Shown: piece by piece, positions 54,521 through 64,000 of the stretch
Position numbering within the stretch: position 1 is the first letter of the stretch
How the letters are laid out: every line of letters begins with the position of its first letter
DNA from: Boesenbergia rotunda
Lineage: Eukaryota > Streptophyta > Magnoliopsida > Zingiberales > Zingiberaceae
Direction: 5' to 3'
Assembly: GCA_024364735.1 (NCBI GenBank)
Contig: JAGFNQ010000865.1
Coordinates: forward strand, 68,217 to 132,216
DNA length: 64,000 nucleotides
Notes under the pieces: generated by a model
The model's input: the letters and a program-made list of their open reading frames with translations, nothing else
What the model was told of the DNA's origin: nothing
Databases searched by the model: none
Program-made: the position numbers and the translations under genes

Positions 54521-56150
54521 GGGATTCAACAAGATTTGCTCCAGTTGCCCACAGCACCAGATTAGCGAGCAGCTCCTCATCCAGTACTTTTATGAGGGAT
54601 TATTACAGATGGATAGGATTATGATTGATGCAGCAGCTGGAGGGGCCTTAGTCAACAAAACACCAAATCAAGCTAGGGAGCTTATTTCAAATATGGCAGA
54701 AAATTCTCTGCAGTTTGGAAGCAGAGCATTGTCTACTAGAGGAGTTAATGAAGTTCAGATGGCTTCCAGTGATCAGAAGGAGATTAAGAATGCATTGGTA
54801 GAGCTCGCATTAGTGGTTAAGCAAATGGGTCTCAATATTGCAAGTCAAAATTCAAATCTTTCGGTGCCTCCACAACCAAGTCAAGTGGTGATGAGTGTAT
54901 GTGGTATTTGCTCTAGCCAAGAACACAATTCAGATTCATGTCCCAACCTCCAACAAGATGAGTCACTAGCGGCATTGGTTAGGGGACAATTTCAAGCCAG
55001 AAACAACCCTTACTCCTCTACTTATAACCCCGGTTGGAGGGATCATCCAAATCTGAGGTACGGGAATTCTTTCTACCAACAAGGCCCACAACAATAACAA
55101 TCTCAGCAACCCCAACAAATTTTCCAGCAAGTTCAGCAGCAACAACCACAATCACAGCAGCTAAACTAGCATTTTCAGCCTCCAAATCAGCACTTCCAGC
55201 AGCCATTTCAGCAACCATTTCAAGGGATTCAACAAGGTTTCCAAGGGAATCTGAATTATCCACAACCATACCAACTTTCACAGCAACAAGTTCAACAATC
55301 GCAGCAAAATTTCCAGCCTTGGAATCAAAGTTTTCAGCCCCAAAATCAAGAATTTCAGCCCAATCAATTTCAGCCCTCACCACAACAAGTTCCATTTCAA
55401 AATCAGAGTTTTCAAGGTTATAATTCTCAACAAATTTCTCCATCATTCTAGCCTACTTATCAGCCAAGTCAACACCAATTTCAGCCCTCCTATCTGCCCC
55501 AACAGTCCCAATTACAACAAACACAACAAGGTAATATTTTTGCCGCCATACAAAATATTGAAAGACAAATTGGACAAATGGCTAGTGAAATCAATCAAAG
55601 TAAAGCTCATGGATCAAGCCAATTACCTTCTCAAGCTGTTCCTAATCCAAGGGGAAATGTTAGTGCAATTTATTTGAGGAGTGGGAAGGTTGCATCAACT
55701 CAAGATGGTCCAAGAGCTGAATTTTCTGAAAACATGACAGTACCAACAATTTCAGCACCGATCAGCCCCGAAATCATTTCAAAATCAGTGGATTTCACCC
55801 CTAGCCCTTGCTCAACTTCCTCATCAAGCAATCCTATAATTTTGGTGGAAAATGAAGCACAAATCAGCCCCGAAATAGATTTTACAGCAGCTCCAATAAG
55901 TGGGACAGCAGCTCAAAAATCAGCTCCTCCCATTTCGGCTCAAGAGGAGGAAATTTCTGTTCCTTTGCCCTTTCCACAACAGAAAACTCAAACCAAAAGA
56001 CAAGTGGAGGAGGAGAAAACCAAAGAGTACAATGAGCTGGTAAAACTTTTAAGCAAAGTAGAAATTAATGTACCCTTGTTGACCATGCTTAAACAGGTTC
56101 CTAAATATGCGAAGTTCCTGAAAGATCTGTGTTCACAAGAAGAAGCTTAA
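54521..56150 (+). pseudogene. Athila-like gag, three nonsense codons
   Basis: One plus-strand frame from the fusion point. It opens FNKICSSCPQHQISEQLLIQ then YFYEGLLQMDRIMIDAAAGG, typical Athila/Tat gag. A zinc-finger-like CGICSSQEHNSDSC (about 54900) and YNPGWRDHPNLRYG follow, then a ~150-residue Gln/Phe/Pro-rich stretch, then RQIGQMASEINQ, NPRGNVSAIYLRSGK and the conserved end YNELVKLLSKVEINVPLL...YAKFLKDLC. Stops at 55095-55097 (TAA), 55167-55169 (TAG) and 55449-55451 (TAG) all fall in glutamine-rich sequence where CAA/CAG are expected. The protease continues in another frame after a shift near 56130-56150. Confidence 0.88.
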
Positions 56151-56160
56151 GGAAAATGAG

Positions 56161-58116
56161 TTGGTCAGCATGGGGGAAAATGTTTCATCACTCATCCATA
56201 CCATACCTCAGAAATGTGAAGACCCTGGCATGTTTACTGTATCTTGTGAGATAGGAAGCACCACGCTACATGATGTCATGCTGGATTTAGGAGCTTCCAT
56301 TAATGTCATGCCCAGGATGGTCTTCCAGATGCTTGGCATTGGCCCTCTACAGCCCACTGGAGTTGTGATTCAGCTAGCAGATAGAAGCCAGACCCGCCCG
56401 GCAGGAGTTATTGAAGATGTTTTGGTAAAAGTGAAGGAGTTGATTTTCCCTGCAGACTTCTACATTCTAGACATGGAAGGAGAGTATCTTGCACATAGAT
56501 CCCCACTCATCCTTGGGAGGCCTTTTCTGAAGACTGCCAGAACAAAAATTGATGTATATGCTGGCACCCTTTCGATGGAAGTGGGGGACACAATAGTCCA
56601 GTTTAGTATTTTCGATGCCATGAAGGACCCTAGGGGAGATCACTCTATTATGAGCATGGACACCGCAGATGAGATTGTTGAGGCACAGTTCATTGCTGAT
56701 GATGGTGCATTTGACATAGTGGGAGGAGCTTTGATTTCAGAGGAAGCTGAGGAGATAGATGGAATAGCATGCGACAGCCTTGATTTCAAAACTGAAGCTT
56801 TACCGGATTTTTCTTGTTTTTTATTTCGTGATGATATTGCTCTTGATAGTCCTAATCTTTTTAATAAGGTTGTTGCAGGTATTACTAAGGAGGCATGCAC
56901 AAAAGATGATTCTACAGGTGTAGGGGATTGCACAGAGCCCCAGGGACCACCACCATTTCCAGAAAGTGTAGGGACTTGCATGATGGGAGCAAGTACCCAT
57001 GGATCACCTATTCCAGTTGAATGTCCACCAGAATTTGAGCCTGAGATGGAGGTATTTCTTGTAGAACCAACAGACATTTTTCAGCATGATCAGGTAAGTA
57101 TTTCTTCTTTTCCTTTAGAAAATTTCAGGGAGATGTCTAGAATTGCACGTGAAGCATATATTGATACATCATTTGTGAAAAATAATTATGGAAATTCTTT
57201 AGAGGCACCCAGGCTTGATTTTATTCATGGCTATGATATTCTTGAGACAGATTATGCCAAAATTGATTGTGAGAAATTTTTAGAAGAGCCTGAAATTGAA
57301 GTTGTTTATTGTGAAGAATCTCTTGTTATTTCTTATGCTGGAATTGAGTGTGACAAAATTATGGAGGTGCCCGAGATCGATTTTATGGGTTGCGGAAAAT
57401 TTCTTGATATACCTTTGATAGATTTTAATTGTGAAAATTTTTTAGAAGAACCTGAAATTGAAGTTGTTTATTGTGAAGAATCTCTTGCTATTTCTTATGC
57501 TGAAATTGAGTGTGAAAAACTTATGGAGATACCAGAGATTGATTTTATTGACTGTGAAATATTTCTTGATACACCTTATGTAGAAACTGCTTGTGAAAAA
57601 TTCACTGAGGTATCAAAAATTGATTTTATTGGATGCGATGCATTTTTGGATACATGTTATGTAGAGATTGATGATATTTCACTTCTACCTTACCCTACAC
57701 GCATGAGAAAGGTTTTACATGGTTTTGCAGGGTCCCAGAGATTTCTTAAGTGGGTACTTCATCTAGACAGCCTTCAACCCCCTGGAAGGTTTTCCAAAAA
57801 AAATAAAGAGGGAGGAGATGATCTTACTTTGACTCATAGCACTCCACCTCTTAAATGGATGTTGGACATTAATCGTCCACGGCCACCTGAACATTTTTCT
57901 GAGTGTGGGAGAGTAATGCAAAATAAAATTGAGCAAATGAAGGAAACTTTTTCAGCTACCCCTACTCCTCCACTACCACGATGGAGGTTATTTCTTGATA
58001 GACTCCGACCGCCAGAAATAAAAGGGAGTTTACTTTTTCTTGCATTTTCTTTCATTGCCTTTTCATCTTTATGCTTGCTAGAAGTAGAACTTGCTTTTAA
58101 ATTGAGTTCTTGCTAA
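56161..58116 (+). CDS. Athila-like protease fused to repeat-rich, membrane-ended extension
   Basis: A 651-residue open frame. Residues 1-170 are a gypsy aspartic protease: VMLDLGASINVMPRMVF with the DLGAS active site near residue 43, DRSQTRPAGVIEDVLVKV and HRSPLILGRPFLKTARTKID. Instead of RT, residues ~170-370 are acidic and unique, then three or four ~48-residue repeats (CEKFLEEPEIEVVYCEES; ECEKLMEIPEIDFIDCE; LDTPYVE), then three W-x-L-x-(L/I)-(D/N)-x3-PP repeats (KWVLHLDSLQPPGRF, KWMLDINRPRPPEHF, RWRLFLDRLRPPEIK), and a hydrophobic C-terminus (SLLFLAFSFIAFSSLCLL) like a membrane segment. It has no stops over ~480 codons past the protease. Whether the extension is made and what it does is unknown. 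The start is inside a longer polyprotein frame. Confidence 0.8.
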   Translation: MVSMGENVSSLIHTIPQKCEDPGMFTVSCEIGSTTLHDVMLDLGASINVMPRMVFQMLGIGPLQPTGVVIQLADRSQTRPAGVIEDVLVKVKELIFPADFYILDMEGEYLAHRSPLILGRPFLKTARTKIDVYAGTLSMEVGDTIVQFSIFDAMKDPRGDHSIMSMDTADEIVEAQFIADDGAFDIVGGALISEEAEEIDGIACDSLDFKTEALPDFSCFLFRDDIALDSPNLFNKVVAGITKEACTKDDSTGVGDCTEPQGPPPFPESVGTCMMGASTHGSPIPVECPPEFEPEMEVFLVEPTDIFQHDQVSISSFPLENFREMSRIAREAYIDTSFVKNNYGNSLEAPRLDFIHGYDILETDYAKIDCEKFLEEPEIEVVYCEESLVISYAGIECDKIMEVPEIDFMGCGKFLDIPLIDFNCENFLEEPEIEVVYCEESLAISYAEIECEKLMEIPEIDFIDCEIFLDTPYVETACEKFTEVSKIDFIGCDAFLDTCYVEIDDISLLPYPTRMRKVLHGFAGSQRFLKWVLHLDSLQPPGRFSKKNKEGGDDLTLTHSTPPLKWMLDINRPRPPEHFSECGRVMQNKIEQMKETFSATPTPPLPRWRLFLDRLRPPEIKGSLLFLAFSFIAFSSLCLLEVELAFKLSSC

Positions 58117-60366
58117 TAAATTCTTAGGTAAGTAGGATGAATAAATAGACATTGTAAATACCATTTTATTTCTTTTGGCATATTGTCTTCATGAATAGGA
58201 ATAAATGTATCCCTTTAGGTTATCTTCATGGCATTTTAGAGTCTTTTGAAAACAAATTAAATTTAGTTGTTAAAACTTTAGATTTGAGCTCATGGATGAA
58301 ATTTTGGATGCTTGAGTACTACTTGGCCATGGATTCTTGATTGAGGACTTGAGATGAATTATTTGTACCTAGTGAGGGTTAGCCTTATTTTTGTGACACA
58401 TACATGTGATTGTACTCTAGAACTTGCTTAGGTTCTTTCAAAGCCATATTTCAATGATTGGATCACACCTATAGAGGCTAATTAATTTATTTTCCTTTCC
58501 ATATCAATTCTTGGCAATAATCATGTTATTCTATTATCCCTTCCAAATCTTCTACTCTTAACCATATTTTTATAGGGACTTGTTTGTTTGGGGATGTTCT
58601 TTGATGTTATTTTGCCCGAGACGGACAAAAGAATAAGTGTGGGGGAGTGGCTAGTATTTTGGAATCAATTCGCATCAAGGAAGTACTTCATTTTGAAAAA
58701 AAAAAAAGAAAGAAAGAAAGTGGCCATTTGAGTTGAGTTTGGTGGCAAGAATAAGTGGGAATTCAGTTGTGAATTTTAATTGAAATGGTTCTATCATAGC
58801 AACACTTTTGTAAGGTCTGAATTGAAGTTGTATTAAGCTGGAATCAATGGATGAAATCTGTGTCAAAACAGAGAGAGAAAAAAATGCTGTGCAGATTGGA
58901 AATGAAGTGTAGTTGGACTGATTTGAGCTGGAAATTTTGAACTGAATTGCAAGGGCAGCTGTGGAATCTGAAGCTGAAAAGCTGAGTTCGAAATAAGTTG
59001 AAAACCTGTAGGGAGCTGTTGTTGAAGCTGCAAGAAAAAAAATTCAGATTAGAATGTTTGGAAGGATTAAGATTGTGTTTCCATACAAGCAATTTGGTAT
59101 CAACTTGGGATTAAAGCTGGTTTTCCGAAACTGTAAATCAAGATATTAGGTGTATGAATGTGTCAAAAAGTGTGGAGCACATCATGCTGATCAAAACAAA
59201 GAAAATTGTGGCTGATTTGTTGTTTTAGATCAGAACAGAGAAATGGAAAAAAAAAGAAAAAAAAACTGCAGTGAAGCTAATTCCGAAACAGTTTGGGATC
59301 AAAGGGGAAATTCAGTGAAGTGGATGCTAATTGCTGTGAGCAAATGCAAGGTCTACCAGTAATGCCGTGAAGCTGGAAGTTTAAAAAAAACAAACAAACA
59401 AACAAAGTGATAGAGTGTGCCAACTTGAAGTGATGTGTATCAAAAGGGAGTTGCAAGAGTAGTGAAGGTTATATGTGGAGCATAAAATTTTTGTTTCTAA
59501 TTGCTATTTGATGTCTCAAGCTCTCTAATATGAATGCTGATCCGAGTGAGCTCCATTAGAAGATTGGAGAGCAGAAGAAAAAGAGAAAATAGATAGAAAA
59601 AAATAGAAAAAAACAAAGAGACAAGTGGCACACCATTGAAGTTTCGGTACCATGAAATTAGTGATGATACTCTCATCCAAATTGAAGATCTATTCCACCA
59701 TCATTCTGATTCCTCTAGAGAGAAAAAAAAAAGAAAACAAAATCAGAAAAGAAAAGAGAAGGAAACAAATTGGCACGTAAGATGAAAAATTGGCACAAAG
59801 GAGTTGATGAGGTTTTTTCATCGAATTTTTGAAGGGCAATGCCAAAGCCTCATTCCATCACATTTTTGATTTCATTATGAGGATTGACAAGAGAGCAAAG
59901 TTCATTGAAAATATCCTTGAGCATTCAAGTCTTCCACTTCTTCAAATTTGCTATTTTCTTAGTTTTTACCTCATTTTTATCATTTCATATATCTTTCTCT
60001 TGTTTGATGAATTTTTGTAGATGTAGATCTAAATCATGAATAATGGTGGAGAGTAGATAATAAGCAAGCTTATGGTAGTGCAAAAAGCATGTGTGTATGA
60101 GTGAGCTCCATTTTCATCATGTACTTAGAACTTAGGAAGAGAGCCACTAAAAACTTCCCTTGAAAGGCTTAGTGAGTAAATTCATCTCAATGAATCATGA
60201 AGGATGAAAAGGCTAAGTTGTTGATTTAAGGACAAGATACTAATCCATAGAGTTTAGATTTTTGGGAATTAACAACCCTAGGTAATTTCTTTTCAATTGC
60301 TTCTACTTATGTTTGAGAAAAACTAGAGGATACATATTTAGTATTTTTCGCGAGACGCTCGAGCTT
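58117..60366 (+). other. untranslated region of the Athila-like element
   Basis: No coding frame over 2.2 kb; A/G-rich runs such as GAAAAAAAAAGAAAAC. At about 58618-58648 there is GAGACGGACAAAAGAATAAG then TGTGGGGGAG, an internal copy of the polypurine tract. Athila-type elements commonly have such a block after their coding region (family knowledge). Confidence 0.65.
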
Positions 60367-60380
60367 CAGTGTGGGGGAGT
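60367..60380 (+). other. polypurine tract of the Athila-like element
   Basis: CAGTGTGGGGGAGT immediately before TGATAAGTATC. It fixes the orientation as plus and the following LTR as 3'. Confidence 0.85.
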
Positions 60381-63073
60381 TGATAAGTATCATTTTATTG
60401 ATCAATTTAGATGCTAAAATCTGTGTTTGACCCATGTTTTACTTGCTTAATGGTGGATTTACCCTAGGTTCTAAGATTTATATTCTTTTTGGACCTAATT
60501 GCAAATTTTGATATATTTGAGTTGTTTTGTCACTAAATTTTTGATCTACTTTTGTAGGCTTAGAAGGATCAGGGACTTAGGTTATGTTGGGTCAAATGTT
60601 GAGTCAAAAGTGGACTGGATCAAGTAGTCAAGTGTCGACTAATATGGACCGTCCGATGCAAGAACGGTTAGATTTAGCCCATCTGAGAACTTCTGATCAA
60701 TCCGAGTTGGGATTAAGGTTAATCGAACGATCATATAAAGATCTGAAAATTTCAGCCCAATCGAAGATCATCTAGCCGTTGGATCAAGATCAGAGGGATC
60801 TAGACCATCCATTCAAAGATCAACTTGATCTGAGCCATCCGCTGCATATCTGGCAGATCCGAGCTACCCCGAGGATGATCCTGACGATCAGGATTTGGGA
60901 AGTTTGAGCCAAATCGGACGAAGATCAGCCGTTGGATGGAAGTGAAATGATCTCAGTCGTCCATTGGTTAACTACTTAAACTGATCCCCTGTTCAGATCT
61001 CAGAGTCGCGTCTTCGCCAATTCCAGCTACGTTCTTCATGCGTTTCTTCACTAGTTCTTCAATTTCTTCGGCGATTTTTCCATTTGAAGGCGTGGCCATC
61101 TCGATCACAACCTTGGAACACGACTTGGATCGTTGGGAGAAGGTTTCCATTGAAGTTCTAGCTCAGATTTTCACCGGGGCAGAGTGGATTGAGGGTTTCG
61201 TCCATTTCTGTGATTTGATCAACTAAATCGTGATCGCGTGCCATTCTTTTCAATCGGAGCTATCCGAAGGGGCTTCTGATGGTTTCTGATCAACACCAAA
61301 TCTCCATAGCAATTCTACCTCGTGAGATCTAGGAGATCGGATTGGAATTTTCCAGCCGAGTGAAATCTGTGAGCAGATCTGAAATTGGAGCTATTTTCCC
61401 AGTGATTTGCGAGCTGAAGGGGTTCTTGGCTTGCTCTTGTGTGACGGCAAGAAGGTCTTGAGACGAGGGAATGGTCGAGGCTTAGTTTTTATGACATTTC
61501 TTGTTTTCCTTAGCTGTAATTTCAGTTTCAGTAAAACAGTTTCTGTTCTATCATTGTATCAGCTGTTTCGTTTTCGTTTCTGAATTTTTCCAGCTTTAAT
61601 TAGGTGTCATTCTGCAAGTAGTTAGCTAGTGAGTTCGATCAGTGAACAATTGAATTTGAATTCAGTTTATTTCCTGTTTTTCTGTTTGCGTATCAAGTTG
61701 CTATTGTATATCAGCCCTGTATCTGAACATTCCAGCTTAGTCTGAAATTTTCAGTTTATTCCAATTTCAATTCATGCCTAATTTTAATTCCTAAGGTTGA
61801 AGACAACAGTTATTTAGCTAATGCATTTGATCTGAGTTGGTTTAGCATTCAGTCGCATTTCTGAATTCCTGTTCAGTTGAATTGTTACGTATTAGAATTC
61901 CTGTTTCTGCCTCTGCATGTCAATACTGGGATTTGCAAGTCTAGCTGTAGTTCTAAGTTGTACACTAGTGCATCTTTATCTTCTAAATCTCATTTGAGTA
62001 TTGGTTGCACTTTTGTAGTTGGTTTTGTTAATTTCAGCACTCGGTTTCCCTTTAGATTTCTGCAGACAATTATTTCTGCACATTAGCTTAAGCTCATGCA
62101 ATTTGGTTTCATTTGAGTTTGTTTCTGCATCCTTTAGCTACCAAATTTTGTTCATGCATTCAAATTATTTCTGCATTCAGTTCATCTAATTTCTTTTGCT
62201 TTATTTCAGTTGCTTTGCTTCATTACTGCATTCAGTTTGTACTCTTTAGTTGCTGAATTTCATTTCTGTATTCAGATTGCATTCCAAATTGCTCAATCTT
62301 TGCTTCATTGATGCATTGTTTCATTTATCCAGGAGATCATGTCCCTAATAGGTTTGTTTTCCATACAGAATTGATCAATTAGCATTTCATATTTGTCAGA
62401 CTACAATCGAAGCAAATTAGGATAAAATTTGGCACAATAGTTTTCTCATCTTGGTGTATCAAGTTGATAAATTCTGAACTTTGTATCAAGTGCAGTTTAG
62501 GCAGTGTTGGCATCAAGATAAGTGCAAGTTTTAGTGTGCATTTGCATTTAAAATCAGTTTGTTTCGGGTACAGTTAGCTACTGCATCTAGATTTTGAATT
62601 CAACATTATAATCGAGTGTTATTGCTACAATTCGGTTTGAAGTTATTGCCTTAGTTTCAATCAAAATTCAGCTATTGTGTTGATTTAATTTTCTTAGCAT
62701 TTGAATTGCTTTGGATATCAAACTCATTTCCGAGTTCAGCTACTTGCATTAGTCAAAGAAATTCACAATTAGTTGAGTTTATTAGTTGCTATTGTCTTGT
62801 CGAGTTCATTTAGTTCAGTTCTTTCCCTTTTCTTGGTGTTTTATTTTGTTTCATTTCTGATTACAACCCAAGTTTAGAATTTATCTGAAACCCCAAAAAT
62901 AAGTGATGATACATAAACTCAAGTCCGAATCAGACAACCGCAACTAACCCTAGGAAAAATATGACCTGTGATCCCTTTACTACGCTTTTATTCTTTGATT
63001 GCAAAAAGGGTTTCCAGTTTTACAAATATCTAATTTGAGACCCACATTCGTGACAGCTCTTTTGGGTCCATCA
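60381..63073 (+). repeat. 3' LTR of the Athila-like element (2693 bp)
   Basis: TGATAAGTATC...GGGTCCATCA, closely matching the solo LTR 49807-52512. Among the differences is a small deletion near 62285 (ATTCTTGCATTC in the solo copy). Followed by GCGCC. Confidence 0.92.
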
Positions 63074-63923
63074 GCGCCCCTATCAGGGGGGTGCCCCCAT
63101 GCATCCAGGGCGCCCCCAGTGTTGGGGGCGCCCAAGACAAAGAGTAAAAAGGCAGTTTAAGTGTGGTAAGTAGAATAGGTGTCAAGCGGGGCACCCGGAA
63201 CGTCCGGGGCGCCCGAAAAGTTCGGGGCGCCCGGGTTCAAAGACGTTTTTGCTGTTTCGAGTCCGAAATAGAGATAAGCCTTCATGAGGGCGCCCGGGAG
63301 GTCCGGGGCGCTCTGGTCAAAGGTTTTATCAGCTGTGGCGAGGTCGGCGCAGGGATAAGGTTTGACCCGGTTTATCAGGGCGCCCCCAGCGTCCAAGGCG
63401 CCCGTATGAAGCCTATATAAGGGGCTTCGACCCCCTCTCCCTCAGACACAACTGCTAAGTACTATTCTTATCATTCTGACCGCTGACAATGCGCTAAAGA
63501 CGAGGCTCTACGACTAGGAGGCTCCAAGAGGAAGTGTGCGGCTCTTCGGAGGTCCAAATCGGCCGAGCTTCAACTCTGTTTTGTTCGGTTTGCATTTATT
63601 ATTTCCATACTTAATTTTCTGTACTTGTGCTTGTAATTGTACACTGTAAGACGGGTTTTCTCTGCCTCCGGAAATTCCGGAAAGGAGACCAATAGTGGAC
63701 TCACGCCCAGTACATATGCCTTGGACGTACTGACCCTGGGGGGTTGGGAACCAAGTAAATAAATCCCGTTGTGTCCCTGTCTTGCTTTTATTTTGTTTAT
63801 TTACTTTTCCGCTGTGCTACTAACGTTCTAAGTTCAGAACGATCCGAGTTTTTCTACGAAGTTTCCGCGAGAGTTTTTCACGGTCGATATTCACCCCCCT
63901 CTATCGACGGCACAGGTCCTACA
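63074..63923 (+). repeat. second copy of the element C LTR tail
   Basis: Matches 52513-53344 from GCGCC to CCTACA, with TATA at 63414-63420. It carries one extra 18-bp GGGCGCCCGAAAAGTTCG unit near 63208-63230, showing that the GGGCGCC array changes by units. There is no element C body to its left. Confidence 0.92.
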
Positions 63924-64000
63924 GCTCACCCTTTAACTAGCTACCGATTCGACCCTCAGTTGACAGGCACAACCCTTGCTCAGCGCATCGCCCTAGGCTC
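63924..64000 (+). repeat. second copy of the element C flank
   Basis: GCTCACCCTTTAACTAGCTA... repeats 53345-53421 with two differences, so the duplicated block extends beyond the LTR into flanking DNA and past the window edge. Confidence 0.9.

Larger units (their letters stand above)
54521..63073 (+). mobile_element. Athila-like non-autonomous Ty3/gypsy element, 5' end missing
   Basis: Gag (54521-56150), protease with a long novel extension (56161-58116), a 2.2-kb untranslated region, a polypurine tract (60367-60380), and a 3' LTR (60381-63073). RT, RNase H and integrase are missing: the sequence passes straight from the protease extension to untranslated DNA. The 5' LTR, primer site and gag N-terminus are absent because the element is fused to the 53753-54518 gene fragment near 54518. 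GCGCC follows the 3' LTR (63074-63078). Confidence 0.85.

Noticed and set aside
56640..57077. Antisense frame opposite the protease extension
   Set aside because: The plus frame has a recognisable protease and much longer openness; the antisense has no domain.

Overview
This is eukaryotic nuclear DNA from a seed plant, probably a repeat-rich monocot-like genome, although the sequence does not fix the species. Nearly every recognisable coding stretch is LTR-retrotransposon protein, initiator-tRNA-Met primer sites (TGGTATCAGAGC type) recur next to LTRs, two captured ORFs contain short GT..AG introns, and there are two assembly gaps of N (16456-16980 and 37634-37803). I see no ordinary host gene, tRNA, rRNA, CRISPR array or bacterial-style operon.

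Layout. 1-6667: minus-strand Ty1/copia element (Angela/Tork-like), cut by the left edge and broken by frameshifts, with one 1.74 kb LTR. 6668-7395: a diverged partial LTR of the same family. 7396-13113: two LTRs of a second minus-strand copia family around a Ty3/gypsy integrase remnant, then an RNase H remnant. 13114-21219: two copies of a 3.1-3.3 kb LTR (TGTAACG...CGTTACA, Tekay/Del-like) separated by a gap and a 510-bp tandem duplication. 21220-30828: a nearly complete young SIRE-type copia element (A, minus strand) with target-site duplication CATAC, inserted in the second Tekay-like LTR. 30847-44743: two related SIRE-type copies (B1 and B2, minus strand) that have gag but no pol, joined through the second gap. 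44744-53344: a third SIRE-type, pol-less element (C, plus strand) whose 3' LTR is interrupted by a solo LTR of an Athila-like element (49807-52512, TSD GCGCC). 53345-54520: fragment of a spliced coiled-coil gene. 54521-63073: Athila-like element with gag and protease but no reverse transcriptase or integrase. 63074-64000: a second copy of the element C LTR tail and its flank.

The most unusual content is in B1 and B2. In place of pol, each carries a self-contained minus-strand gene: an array of TTGAC(C/T) motifs, paired GGGCGCCC motifs, a TATA box, a tiny first exon, a 72-bp intron, and a long second exon for a protein of about 386 residues. The protein resembles the family annotated as 'putative plant transposon protein'. 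The two copies carry different disabling mutations, so their common ancestor was probably intact. The three SIRE-type families also share arrays of small hairpins in U3 (variable stem, constant 8-nt loop, with G-U wobble changes in the sense RNA), paired GGGCGCCC motifs before the LTR TATA box, and a conserved segment after gag kept even where pol is missing.

The right end records a rearrangement. A 3.6-kb block (Athila-like LTR, tail of the element C LTR, flank) occurs twice with the same target-site duplication, once around a solo LTR and once as the 3' end of the Athila-like element. This fits one insertion, then a tandem duplication, then solo-LTR formation. All identifications rest on motif recognition without database searches.
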